From: Rhabdophis nuchalis
Lineage: Eukaryota; Chordata; Lepidosauria; Squamata; Natricidae
Length of the DNA stretch: 64,000 nucleotides
NCBI GenBank assembly: GCA_039707465.1
Contig: CM077644.1
Coordinates: forward strand, 94,655,375 to 94,719,374
Direction: 5' to 3'
Shown piece after piece: positions 31,896 to 42,559 of the stretch. Both the position numbers and the translations under genes were made by a program. How positions within the stretch are numbered: position 1 is the stretch's first letter; each line of letters starts with the position of its first letter. The notes under the pieces are model-generated. The model was not told the origin of the DNA. It ran no database searches and saw only the letters and a program-made list of their open reading frames with translations.

Positions 31896-32005
31896 GCTAC
31901 CTACCTACCTATCATCTACTTACCTACACTATTTGCTATCTACCTACTCTATCTCCTACCTACCTACCTACCTACCTACCTACCTACCTACCTACCTACC
32001 TACCT
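31454..32005. repeat. Bkm-like (GATA)n tract with GTAG and CTAG variants
   Basis: About 550 bp of tetranucleotides: ATCT/CTAT (complement GATA) at 31454-31623, mixed CTAC/CTAT to 31733, ATCT at 31734-31810, CTAG at about 31810-31835, ATCT to about 31893, then CTAC at 31958-32003. Long GATA arrays are the core of the snake Bkm satellite. The open frames here (31302-31821) are read-through of the repeat. Confidence 0.97.
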
Positions 32006-32009
32006 CTAT

Positions 32010-33215
32010 GAAACCTTTAACTTTTAAATGGGCAAATGAGCTGAAGAACCCTCCAAAAATGAAAGACTACACGAAAGGATGAAATGGGAGCATAATAAAT
32101 GTGACTTTCACTTCTTTAATGAAACCACCTGGACAGCTTTTAAATATCTACTCATAAGCAGTGTGGATGACAGCTACTGAAAAGGAAATATCTTTATATC
32201 ATTATCAACTGCTATCAGAGATGTAGTGACAGAAAGCCTCCCTTGACAATAGTCATGATTTATAGGCCAGGATGTAACTTTTGTGAACTAAGCAAGTTTA
32301 CTACTCGGTGCATGATTTTGGAATGACCTTCCACAATGTGGCTTCCTCCATTCCCTAGATATATTGGGTGAAGCCCCATAACCCCTGGGTGACATCCTGA
32401 AGCCCACATATCTACTGGCTTGCCCACAACAGAGAATAATTAGCTTTGTCTTTTAACTCCAGGATGCTACTTCTTTTAGAATCTCCCAAGAGACTCTACG
32501 CAACGAGTGTGATATAATGACGGTGAACATGAACCATAAAATAAAATTTTAAAAAAATCTTCAGCTCAACGGGCTCATTAAGTGTCCCAGGCATGTCACA
32601 ATTGCCTTTGCAACCCCCATCCCATTCTTGATCCTAGAATAATAATTCATGAGTGTCATAAGAAAGTTCCTGTGATGTGCGATACAATTTGAATATTTGA
32701 AATGGCAATATTCTTTTGATGATCTCTGACACATCCTAAGGCAGTCCCAGGAAAGAGACACATTGCTTCCTTGAGCTTTTCCAATTGGATTAGAGCAAGC
32801 ACATATTTGAGACACCAGCCCCCAAGGAGATGTCAAGGCATGTCAAGCAACAAGAGAGACATCTGTTTTTTCACAGTTATTTGGGGCTGTGGGGAAAAAA
32901 AGGCCTATTTGCTGTCATAAATTGGCATTTTGTCAATATTGGTTTTTAACCCATTTCCCAATTGATTTGCAGGTTCTTCAACATATTTTTTTTCTAAACT
33001 GGAACCAGAAATTCAGTCAATCATGCTGTATAAAAGCTTTCCAGGGACTAAGTAAGATATTCCCTGGAAAGATAAAATAGATAAAAGATAACATTTCGGT
33101 GAAGCACACATTCACAGATAAGCCAACCCTTGAATTTTTAACCAAAATACCATGAAAAATGTACCACACAAATACACTGATTCTCAAAAAGTTTGTGTGT
33201 TTTAATTTCCACAAT
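32010..33215. other. No recognisable feature
   Basis: No supported gene or element. The sequence is AT-rich and single-copy-looking. Confidence 0.45.
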
Positions 33216-33242
33216 CGGCTTGTCTGCAGATGGAACATTTTT

Positions 33243-35306
33243 TTTTTTTTGGAAAAAACAATTTTATTGGTTTTTGAGAATATGCATAGGAAAAAACATA
33301 TATGGGGGGAATATGACATTTTAGTGGCTTCCATGTCGGAGGTGGTGGTCCTCCCAAAACTTCATACAAATACATATTTTTTTTAGAAAAAGCAAAGGAC
33401 AAGCATACAAATACTTTACATTGCATAATTCATACATTCAATCATGTTTTTCATTGCCATCTAATTTCTACAATCTTAGTAAAATTTTCAAATAGAATCA
33501 TTTTTGAGATCTAAGTCTTTTTGCTATTGATTCTTCATCTCCCTTCCCATCGACAGGTGGGGCCATGGCCCCCCCTGTTCCCTCATCCTCGTCCCCTAGG
33601 AGTGAAGAGTGCTTTTGAAGAAAGGCCTCCGTCTCTCCTAATGTTTTAACTCTGATTCTACCTCCCTCCCAGAAGACCAACATTCCTTCTGGCAATAACC
33701 ATTTGAACCAAACTCCTTTTTTATATAATTTATTGGACAAAAAGGAATATTTCCTTCTTATTTCTCTAATTTTTTTTGCAATTTGTTTCAAAATGGTAAT
33801 TTCATTTTCTTGATACTTCAAGGGTCCTCCCCTCTGGGCCCTCAATATCTCATCCCTTGTGGACCTCCTTAGAAATTTAATATGAACCTCTCTTGGTACA
33901 TTATTTATTCTAGCATATGCTGAGTTAATTCTATAAACCAGGTCCATATCCCACCAGAGTTGTTCTTTGTTTCTTTTAATATAATCTGCTAAAATTGTAC
34001 TCATAAGACCTTTAAGATCTTCACCTTCTGTCTCTGGTATGTTCTGGAACCTGAGAAAAAAAGACATTCTTTCAAATTCTATTTTGGTCATATGACCTCC
34101 TAATTCTGAGCTTTCCTTCCGAATTTCCTTTACCTCTTCCCTCATCTCAGCTGATCCTCCCTCTAACGCCTCAATTTTGTGTTTGTTATCCATTGTACTT
34201 CTTTGTGTTTCCAACAGCTCTATTTTTAGGCTTGTCAATTCTTTTCGCATTTCATGCACATTTTTCATTATGTCCTGAAGCATCTCATTAGTTGACAATT
34301 CCTGGGCGCTCTCACCAGTCGCTTCTTTCTGCAATAATGCGGTAATCTTTGTCTGCTGTGTAATTGGACTGGAGTGAGCTGAAGATGGAGCGGAAAAAGA
34401 CTTTCCAGTAGGTGGTTTTTTAGAAGCCATTGTCCCAATTATAAGTTCTAGTTAGTAGAAGAAATGGTGTCGGAAAGGCAGGCAGCCTATGAAGTCCGAG
34501 GTATCGGAGCAGTTCGGATAAAAGTTCAGTCTGAGAAGTATATAAAACCAAGAAGAAAGGACTGTATTATCCAAATCTGGGTGTCCACATATTGGGGGGA
34601 GATACCGAAGGTTTCCCGAGGAGAAGTTAAAGTAAAAATTTAAAGTCTTAAGATCTCAATTGCCGAAGGAAAAGTTCGTGAGTAAAAGAAAGTTTTCCGA
34701 CAGGGAACAAAGAGGAGCCATTTTGCCTCGCCTCCTCATAGGAAGAAGAGTGAAAGTTTCATTTTATTGTTGCAAAAAGATTCCATGATATAATGTTGCA
34801 ACTGCGATGGTGTAGATACAATTTTTTTTTTGCTGTTGTTATTTCAGACAGCAAATTAATCCTCTCTTTCTCCCCATTCCTGGAGAGAACTTATTCAGCC
34901 GCCGCTTTGCTCTGAGGGGGGGTTAAACTGCATAAACTCCTCCCTCCATTCTCCGTTTAAAGTTGATTGAAAGTAAAAACTCACAGTACTCGCTTGTCCC
35001 TCAGTTGCAAACCAGGAGATTAGGGAAAACCCTCCATCTCCGGCACTCCAGCCAACCTTCTAATTCTTCAGTTGATTCCGGGATCCATCGGCGAAAGGGC
35101 AAAGCCCCCCCTTCTGCTTCCCGGCTCCTGGGGCAAGGCTGGAAGGACGTCGCACCGGCCGTTGCCTGGTTGGGGGTCTCCAGCAAGCTGCCCTTATGGC
35201 AGGGGATTCCTCCAGAACCCCCTGTGCCCCCGGGGGGGGGCACCAGGAGAGCAAGCAGCGGACGAGTACCAAAACACGTCCATTGCCTACATAAACCGGA
35301 AGTTGA
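33243..35306 (-). mobile_element. L1-like LINE with ORF1 but no ORF2 (HAL1-like), copy 2
   Basis: Minus-strand. The 3' poly-A end is at about 33243-33251 and the 5' UTR runs to 35306. The roughly 21-bp target duplication differs at one base (CTGCAGATGGAACATT at 33224 versus CTACAGATGGAACATT at 35309). Its layout is 5' UTR of about 875 bp, ORF1, then a 3' UTR of about 250 bp, with no room for ORF2. It comes from a different subfamily branch than 20434-22386, judged from ORF1 divergence. Confidence 0.92.
33498..34430 (-). CDS. L1-type ORF1 protein (310 aa), open
   Basis: An RNA-binding protein of the L1 particle. The N-terminal tail (1-40) is serine- and threonine-rich. A coiled coil runs to about 120. 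The RRM is at about 122-193 (FERMSFFLRFQNIPE, and NNVPREVHIKFLRRSTRDEI). The C-terminal domain is at about 194-272 (IREIRRKYSFLSNKLY, and LPEGMLVFWEGGRIRVKT). The tail is acidic and glycine-rich and ends AKRLRSQK. There is no stop or frameshift over the full length, so the copy could still make ORF1p. The start is the first ATG after the UTR and fits the family. There is no downstream ORF2. Confidence 0.9.
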   Translation of the reverse strand: MASKKPPTGKSFSAPSSAHSSPITQQTKITALLQKEATGESAQELSTNEMLQDIMKNVHEMRKELTSLKIELLETQRSTMDNKHKIEALEGGSAEMREEVKEIRKESSELGGHMTKIEFERMSFFLRFQNIPETEGEDLKGLMSTILADYIKRNKEQLWWDMDLVYRINSAYARINNVPREVHIKFLRRSTRDEILRAQRGGPLKYQENEITILKQIAKKIREIRRKYSFLSNKLYKKGVWFKWLLPEGMLVFWEGGRIRVKTLGETEAFLQKHSSLLGDEDEGTGGAMAPPVDGKGDEESIAKRLRSQK

Positions 35307-35450
35307 GTCTACAGATGGAACATTTTTCATGATGCTTTGGTAAAAAAAATTCAAGGGTCAGCTTATCCATGACAGGTCTTATGCAAAAGCATATACAGGA
35401 TATACAGGTCGTATTACTCTATACACTCATAGATAAGCCCATCCATGGAT

Positions 35451-35787
35451 AGGTTTCCTTCACGCATATGTGCTAGTCATTCCTGACTCTAGGGGGCGAT
35501 GCTCATTTCTGTTTCAAAGCCAAAGAGCCAATGCTGTCCGAAGACGTCTCCATGGCCATGTGGCCGGTATGACTAAACACTGAAGGCACACAAAATGCTG
35601 TTACCTTTCCACCAAAGGTGGTTCCTATTTTTCTACTTGCATTTTTACATGCTTTGGAACTGCTAGGTTGGCAGAAGCTGGGACAAGCAATTGGAGCTCA
35701 CCCCGTTACACGGCACTAGGGATTCGAATCACTGAACTGCCAACGTTTCTGATCGACAAGTTCAGCATCTTAGCCACTAAGCCACCG
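35451..35787 (-). mobile_element. tRNA-derived SINE, full length, copy 1
   Basis: Minus-strand SINE with a tRNA-like head. The A-box region is antisense of 35769-35783 and the B box GATTCGAATC is antisense at 35721-35730. The body includes CAAAGCCAAAGAGCC and AGACGTCTCCATGGCC, shared with the copy at 63625. The 11-bp target duplication CATCCATGGAT lies at 35440-35450 and 35788-35798. It is transcribed by Pol III and mobilised by a LINE partner. I do not assign a named SINE family. Confidence 0.88.
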
Positions 35788-36061
35788 CATCCATGGATCA
35801 GCCACGTCCATGGATAAACGAATTTTTTTGGGGGGGGGATGTATTTTGGCAGCTAATATTCTTAGCTTATCCACAAGTACATCTGATATGTTTACAATCA
35901 CATTTTTCACATGGTAAGAAAGGTAAGATTTCCAGAAAGCTGGATTCGGTAGGAATCATGGAGCCTCAAAACCCCACTGCTAGCATCTTTGTCTTTAGTG
36001 AGGATGCCCGCTTCTACAGGTACTGAAATGTGACAGCTATGCAGAGGCAGTTGAGGCCTAC

Positions 36062-36511
36062 TGTTAGGGGTAAAAAAACACCCCCGTTGGAAAATAAATA
36101 GTGGAATAGTGCAATATACTGGACAGCAAAAAGATGCGTTGCTTTTAGCACACAATAACTATCAAACACTGATAGTAGAAAAAACAAATAGTCTTTACTT
36201 TTGCAGTAACTAAGATACTTCTTCCAAACAGTGATACTAACTCCTCCAACTATAAACAGTCCTTCACCAAAACCACAGTTATCTTACAGTAATGCAAAAC
36301 AATACTTCTTCAGTCTTCAGCTTCTTCCTCAGTGGCAAACAGTAAGCACAGGAAAGCAAAAGGGAATGAACTGTGTTCTCAGCTACCTTTTATGGTTGAG
36401 CTGGGAAGCACAGCCAATCAGATTCCACATAGTTCTTAAAGTTACATATACTCTTTAAGAATCCTGGCTTATATATATTGTCAACCCAACATCAGGATAA
36501 TTATCTTAACA
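36062..36511 (-). mobile_element. Solo LTR (450 bp)
   Basis: Begins TGTTAGGGGTAAAAA and ends TTATCTTAACA. The exact 5-bp duplication CCTAC lies at 36057-36061 and 36512-36516. On the minus strand it has CCAAT (GATTGGCTGTGC) and a TATA-like ACCATAAAAGG. There is no internal domain. Confidence 0.88.
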
Positions 36512-36516
36512 CCTAC

Positions 36517-37250
36517 TCAAGTGCCTCTGCATTTCAGTCAGTCCATAAAAGAGTAATTTGAAAGAGTTGTGTCTTTATGGTTGGGATGTCTATTAGGGCC
36601 ACTTAGTCTTCTGGAGAAATCATGAGGGCACATATTGGGAGAGAGTCCTTCAGTGTGTTATGCTATGTGAAAGTCAGGTGTGAAAGATCAGGTCCATACA
36701 TGAAGGCCCAATTAAACTGATTTATTGCTATGCATACCTATGCACAGGAATCTTCTCACTTAATGGTCATAACCTGGTCAGTATTAGATAATGATCACTG
36801 GAATTCAAGCAGGATTGAATTTATTTCAATTGTGGCGATGTAGGGATTCTAGGCTGATCCCTCTTTTAACTCTGCCCTCAGGTTCTGCCACTCCTCCAAC
36901 ATCACGGTGCTGATTTCCCTCACAGCTCTCAGTTTGCTTCTACATAAACATGGGAGAGGTTACTTTATTGAGTCGGTGTATTCTTTAAATCTGGATAGAT
37001 GACTGTGAGTTTTATTACAGGATTAACATAGGTGCCAAGTTTTGAATGCCTGCTTTAGATGAATAAACAGTCTCCACAGCAGTGGAGAAAATTGCATTCA
37101 GGAAACTTAATAGGGCCCCATTCTCTTCAGAGGCCTCACACTTAGTGATGCAGTGACTTGGAATTTGGCAGGAGACCACACTCAACCCCAATGAGAAGAA
37201 TTGTTTCCATTTCATTGTCCCCACAGGCATTTTCCAGCCCTTTATCAGGG
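36517..37250. other. No recognisable feature
   Basis: No supported element between the two LTRs. Confidence 0.4.
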
Positions 37251-37257
37251 AGACTAT

Positions 37258-37559
37258 TGACGTTTGGACCGAAAGAGAGGCGATAGACTCGATGAGGTGA
37301 CCGGAACAACTTTTATCGAAGAAGAACAGCAAACAAGGTAACTTGAAACACACTTCAGCCCCCGCTCTGCTTGACAGCTATTTATACAGGAGCTGTCAAG
37401 CAGAGCGGCCAATGGAAACACAGTGAAAAAGCCCGCTTCCAGACAGGCGCGTCTTAACCAACAGATGCGAGCCTTTGGTTGCCGGGCTGTCATTCGTAAG
37501 GACTTGTGGTGGGTCATAAGTTGAGGACTTTGGACCGGTTGAAAGTCGAGGACTCAACA
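37258..37559 (-). mobile_element. Probable solo LTR, no matching flank
   Basis: Starts TGACGTTTGGACCG and ends GAGGACTCAACA. On the minus strand it has CCAAT (TTCCATTGGCC), TATA (CTGTATAAATAGC) and GATAAA in LTR order, like the other solo LTRs here. The flanking pentamers ACTAT and GGGAC do not match. It is either a truncated or rearranged LTR, or the ends are misplaced. A 20-bp-scale hairpin (AGCTGTCAAGCAGAGC and its complement) lies inside. Confidence 0.55.
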
Positions 37560-37805
37560 GGGACAATTGTTTTTCATTCAATTTTTGATGAGCATCTTGG
37601 GGGCTCCTTGAAGATACTCAGTTCCTGCTGGATGGAAGCAATGACCAGGTGGGTGTTAACCCAGGTTTGCTTGTTACACCAATTATGTGTTCCTGGCACT
37701 GTCAGTCAAGCAGGCTTTCATCACCTTGTGAGTGCATAGCTATATTGCACTCCAGATGAGGCTGCCTTTGAATTCCACCAAGAAACTCCCAATTGTGCTA
37801 GACAC

Positions 37806-38320
37806 ATAGACCTACATCTTAATTTTTGACGACCATCTTCAAAGCGCTCCATGGCTCGGGACCTAGTTATATGCGAGACCGTCTCCTGCCCTATACATCC
37901 CTTCGTCCGATCCGCTCCCACAGAGAGGGCCTTCTCAGGGTGCCGTCAGCCAGGCAATGCCGACTGGTGACACCTAGGGGAAGGGCCTCCTCTGTGGTGG
38001 GCCCCGCCCTTTGGAACGACCTACCCCCTGAACTTCGCACCATCTCGGACCTCCGCCTCTTCCGCCAGTGTCTAAAGACACATCTCTTTCACCAAGCATA
38101 ACCTTCCGCTGGGACTATTTTAGACAGTTTTAATTTGGGGATTTTAATTGGATTTTAGCATAGGATGGGAATTTAATATGTCTTTTAAATTTTGAATTTA
38201 ATATGTCTTTTAAATTTTGTCATTTTGTATGTTTTTTAAATTCCTGTGCACCGCCCTGGGTCCTCTACGGAGAAGGGCGGGGTATAAATTTAATTAAAAA
38301 AATAAAAATTAAAAATAAAT
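37806..38320 (+). mobile_element. L2 LINE 3' fragment
   Basis: The RT C-terminus plus the 3' UTR with the conserved CACCGCCCTGGGTCC, then AGAAGGGCGGGGTATAAATT, and a T/A-rich tail. It matches 51530-51980. Confidence 0.88.
37826..38101 (+). pseudogene. L2 RT C-terminus (91 aa)
   Basis: Reads FKALHGSGPSYMRDRLLPY, LRPIRSHREGLLRVPSARQ, ALWNDLPPELRTISDLRLF and ends HLFHQA. This is the C-terminal tail of an L2 ORF2 protein and matches the end of the 50.7-51.8 kb frame. It is open but has no catalytic domain. A 5'-truncated dead copy. Confidence 0.88.
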
Positions 38321-38581
38321 TAATTGGAATGTATTGTTATTTTAATGCTAATACTGTGCATGGGCTGTTGGGTTTTTCTTCCCCTTAGTGCAGCTTGAGG
38401 TGCTGATAATTACCTCTAAAACTCGTCATGCTATGGATTGCTGGAGCTGCTTTTACCAGACAGCCCATTGTTAAATTTTGTGGAATTTTGTAAGCTGGTG
38501 GTCTGTGAGCTGAGCCACACCACCTAGCATGATGATCAGCTGTTTGGTGGCGAGTGATTCAAGGTGTTGGTTACTATCTTT

Positions 38582-39464
38582 TTTTTTTTTTTTTGAAAAA
38601 GTTTTATTGGTTTTACATTTTTTCTGTAGGGTGGGGTAAGGGATACAAAGAAATTTTGAGAGCATTCACGTCAAAGTCGTCGGCCCTTCCGGGACCTCAA
38701 AATACATTGATAACAATTAAAAAAAAAACATTTTCCATAACACTACAAAGTGAAAGCAAGTACATATACCTAAATTCTCAGTTCTATGCTGTCAGACATT
38801 TACAAAAAATTTGGACTTCCAGAGGAAGTCCAAATTGCAAAGAGACGCTGGGAATTTTCCATAAGTGAAATAGTCAGGCAGGGACAAAGAGAAGCCATCT
38901 TCCACCGCCCAAGCTCAGAGCCCAGAGGAGAGAGTGGTAAAATAGATTGTTTCAGCCAGACCTAGAGACATTGTTGCAAACAACCGCAGATCACTTTCCC
39001 TTGCAGCAAACAGTCAGGATTAAAGATTTCCACTTTCTCGCCGCGAGAAGCCATTTCCGAGTGCCGCTTAAGTCCGAGGGTTTTTTTTTAAGAACAAACA
39101 CCCCCCTCCCAGTCCTTTCAGCCCGGCTGACAGCAGAAAAAAAAGTTTTTAAACACTCACTCTCCCCTCGCAGCTGAAGCCTCGGGAAGCCTTCCGACTC
39201 AGCCGTTTAGCCCTCTTCATGATTGCGAATGGCGCCGTCTTCCTTTGGCGAAGGGAGAACCCCCCGCAGCATGTTCTCCTTCACCTAAGCCGCGACAAGG
39301 GTCGCTTCCCCCACCGCCGTGAGGGGGAACGTCCCAGTTGAGCTGGCTTTACGGGAGACTCCCAAACAAGGGGCGTCTCGCCCCCGTGGGGGGGCAGAAA
39401 AAGAAACAAAATGGCGAGCGAGCACTAGGCTCGCCCGTCGCCGCTGGAGCCGGAACCGGAAGTC
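38582..39464 (-). mobile_element. L1-like element without any ORF (UTR-only derivative, 883 bp)
   Basis: The minus-strand 3' tail with poly-A (38582-38598) and 3' UTR to about 38815 match 20434-20650. From about 38824 the sequence matches the 5' UTR of that same element (equivalent to 21730-22386). ORF1 is completely absent. The exact 22-bp target duplication lies at 38560-38581 and 39465-39486, so it moved in this deleted form or was deleted after insertion. The internal join sits on a 12-bp perfect palindrome (38809-38835). Confidence 0.9.
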
Positions 39465-39465
39465 C

Positions 39466-39759
39466 AAGGTGTTGGTTACTATCTTTAAAGTGCTCCATGG
39501 CTTAGGACCTGGGTACTTACGAGATCGCCTTCTGCCACCGAGAGCCTTCCACCGGCCAGTACGCTCTCAAAGAGAGGGTCTTCTCATGGTGCCGTTGGCT
39601 AAACAATGTCGACTGGCAACACCCAGGGGGAGAACCTTCTCCGTGGGAGCACCTGTCCTCTGGAACAAATTGCCCCCGGAATTAAGAACTATTCCTGACT
39701 TACGCACCTTCCGCCGTGCTCTCAAATCCTTTTTTTTCCAACAAGCCGGGCTGGCATAA
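39466..39759 (+). pseudogene. L2 RT C-terminus, second fragment
   Basis: About 97 residues of L2 ORF2 tail in an open frame: VLVTIFKVLHGLGPGYLRDR, REGLLMVPLAKQCRLATPRG, LWNKLPPELRTIPDLRTF, ending FFFQQAGLA. The frame also reads back into the L1 UTR (from 39319), but that part is not L2. Confidence 0.85.
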
Positions 39760-39960
39760 AAAATGAATTTTTAAATACAATTTTTTATTAATTTTAATCA
39801 GGGTTTGTTTGGTTTTTTAATTTTAAGAGAGGCCAAATTATTTAATATGCTTTAAAAACTTTTTAACTTTTACATATCTGTTTTGCTTTGGCTGTACACT
39901 GCCCTGAGTCCTTCGGGAGTAGGACGATATAAAAAACGAATAAACCTAAACCTAAACCAC

Positions 39961-40375
39961 TGTGCGGTGGCCACCAATGGAGTCAGTGGAGAGCATTGTT
40001 AAACATTTACCATCATACCACAGATCACATGGTTTGGGGACTGGTTATTTCTGAGTCCTCTTATTCCAAATAAAATTTGCCTACCCAAGAGAGGTCAGAT
40101 ATGAGAGACACAATGATAGATGACTCAGAGGCCAACCGACCTTACAGGAGTTCCCTTCCTGAAGAAGACCATCTCACCAATTCAAGAAACACTCTCTCAC
40201 TTTTAATACCTTTGGAAACACAGGTTTTTCAATCTACAGTTAGGGAATTTAGGTGAGACTAGAAGTGAGATGAGTTCCTTTTTTGTGTGATTTACAGTGC
40301 TAGGTTTAGGATAGCAGCATAAATGTCATCGCATTTTACTGCATATATGTTTGCAATTTAAATTGTCGTCCCAAA
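39961..40375. other. No recognisable feature
   Basis: No supported element. Confidence 0.4.
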
Positions 40376-40377
40376 GA

Positions 40378-40556
40378 TGCTTTTTGAAGAAGAAATTGGA
40401 CTTTCTGTTTTTTCTTTAAAGATGTTTCACTTCTCATTCAAGAAGCTTCCAACAGCTCTGAAGAAGGTGTTTCTGAAAAGCTGGAGAAACTTCTTGGATG
40501 AGAAGCAAAACATCTTCAAAGAAAAAACAGAAAGTCCAGTTGCTTCTTGAAAAAAA
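40378..40556. repeat. Foldback repeat with CTTGGATGAGAAGC motif, copy 3 (both arms)
   Basis: A long inverted repeat: GGACTTTCTGTTTTTTCTTT with AAGATGTTTCACTTCTC on the left, and the complementary GAGAAGCAAAACATCTTC plus GAAAAAACAGAAAGTCC on the right. It has an asymmetric loop with a tandem AAGAAG motif. Best-preserved member of the family at 6.0 and 17.2 kb. Confidence 0.7.
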
Positions 40557-40910
40557 CACTTTTGGAATGATTGAGAATCTCCATGGAAATTTAGGTTGTT
40601 GCATTGTTATGTGTTTGTATGTTGTTGCTTACAGCAAAATGATTGAAGAAGCATAAAAACCTGCATACTTAATTGATATAATATTTTAAAAATTAGATGG
40701 CTAATATCAATACCATTGAAGAAACAGGTATGTGTAGCACATCATACAATTTCCCCTAACACTGCTGACATTCAAGATTCCAGGGCCTGCATTTAAATGA
40801 TTTTATTTTTTTTAAAAAAGAACACTGATATAATTGCTAGCATGCCTTTCATCTCCCTCCCTGCCAAGAGTCTATAAAAATATTCTTAAATCAATTACAA
40901 TTCAGATTTA

Positions 40911-41770
40911 GGTAGTTCTCGACTTATGACAAGTTGTTAAACAACTGTTCAAAATTACAATGGCCTAAGAAAAAGTACTTTATGACCCATAAAGCACTTC
41001 TGGCCATCATAAAATGTCACAATGTTCCCCTTCCTCAAGTGCTTGGCATATATTTTTATTATAACCAGTTGCCAAGTGACCAACAATCATGCAATTGTCA
41101 TTTGCAATGTTCTCTGCACGAGCTCCACAGATATGGAGAGAGCTAAAATCCTTCTCTCGCTGCCTCTCTAGGCCTGCACACCTATTCTTGTTATCTGGAA
41201 CTCTGTTCAATTAACAACTTGCATGATGACTCAACAACGGCAGCTGGAAGTGGCAGGATTGCAGATGTCGAGTGAAGAAAACACATAGATGTCTTCTGTA
41301 ATTACCATTTTGCTCAACGATTGATATTTCAGTCCTGCTGTCAACCCTGGAGCCATGTTGGAACCTCTTCAGGGTTGTCACAGCAAAGCTGGATAGAACT
41401 GTGGGAACGGGAGGGGGGAGTAGAGAAAGCTGGGAAAACCTGTAGCCAATAACATACTTTCTCCTGGGAGCTAAAGACACTCTCACCAACACCTGGTGGG
41501 GCGTGGATGGGAGCCATCCGAGTCTGGGACTGTGACCTGATTGGGGCATGTGATGGTTGTGTGTAGTGGGGGGGAAGAACTTTGGATTTTGAATTGGTTG
41601 GGGAAAACCCAGGAAGCTTCAGAGTCTGGTTTTCACCAGCCATGCCAATATGACATGCCTAATAAATCTATACTTTGAGGAACCTTCCGGCCTTGGAGTT
41701 TTTATTTCATCTGGACTGTTACTTGGAATCCTGACACCTGATTGTGATCATTAAGCGAGGACTTCCTTTG
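40911..41770. mobile_element. TA-flanked miniature element (GTAGTTCTCGACTT ends) with nested LTR
   Basis: The left end GGTAGTTCTCGACTTATGAC and right end AAGCGAGGACTTCCTTTG are near-complementary and sit at TA (40909-40910, 41771-41772). A solo LTR is inserted at 41339-41736. The same ends are seen at 46156 and 47456. Assignment to Tc1/mariner-like is inference from TA. Confidence 0.6.
41339..41736 (+). mobile_element. Solo LTR (398 bp), family 1
   Basis: TGTCAACCCTGG at the start and ATCCTGACA at the end. AATAAA (CCTAATAAATC) sits near 41659. The flanks CCTGC and CCTGA agree at 4 of 5. It is similar in length and 3' half to 45065-45461 (GCCAATATGACATGCC, CCTTGGAGT). Confidence 0.8.
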
Positions 41771-41772
41771 TA

Positions 41773-42555
41773 AAAAAAATGAAGTTAAGGAGAGAACTGA
41801 GTTACTATGATTTCCTGGTTATCCACTGCTTTGCAGCCTCACTCCTCCAATCTGCAGTCCTCTGAATGGGAAGGTATTTTCATGTTCTCTCCACTCCGCT
41901 ATTCTCTTCTGAGGAGGCATACAACTAGAAGGGAGAGATGAGAATAAGCAACAGTTCCAGGATCAATGAGACATGCCTTATTTTTGGATGGAAAACTAAT
42001 GTTTCTATAATTCACTAAATTCTATCTCTAGAAAGCTTGCACCTGGCCAACTACAGCCAAGGTCTCCAAGATTTTGCTACCTATAAAATTGCATCCCACA
42101 TTATAGCAAAGCAAAGAATGCAGCAGTTTTGTTTCCAGTGTTCTCATAGAAGTGACCGAGTATTTTCTGGGGATTAACATGTAAAGCTGGGCCATCAGTT
42201 ATGCCTTCTTCTTCTTCATCATCTCTAGAAGCAAATGAGAAGGCCATTAACACCCTTGGGAATCTGTGTTCCCTCTTCACCTTTCACCCTGTCAATAGTA
42301 AAACTCTTGTGCGCAGAATCTCAATCTACAGTACTTCACTAACCTCAGAAACTTCAAGAACATACTTAGATAAGTAACTTTTCATTGATAATATATTTAT
42401 TTTGACTACATCAAATATATAGCTCTGGGCAACTAACAATCTTAATTTTTTAAAAAATATATATATATATATAAATACACAAAACATAAACACACAGGAT
42501 GGCTGAAAGAACTGACAAAAACATCAACTGGCATCACCAGAAATGAACATAGGTT
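41773..42555. other. No recognisable feature
   Basis: AT-rich; a short (AT)n near 42461-42472. No supported gene. Confidence 0.4.
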
Positions 42556-42559
42556 CTGG

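Larger units (their letters stand above)
38545..39960 (+). mobile_element. L2 LINE 3' fragment interrupted by an L1 derivative
   Basis: An L2 RT C-terminal segment starts near 38550, is split at 38582-39464 by a retroposed L1-like element, and continues from 39465 to a 3' UTR ending in ACACTGCCCTGAGTCCTTCG, then GATATAAAAAACGAATAAA. It is more diverged from the 51-kb copy than the fragment at 37.8 kb. Confidence 0.82.

Noticed and set aside
35721..35787. tRNA gene
   Set aside because: The A and B boxes belong to the head of a SINE with an 11-bp target duplication; no complete cloverleaf is evident.
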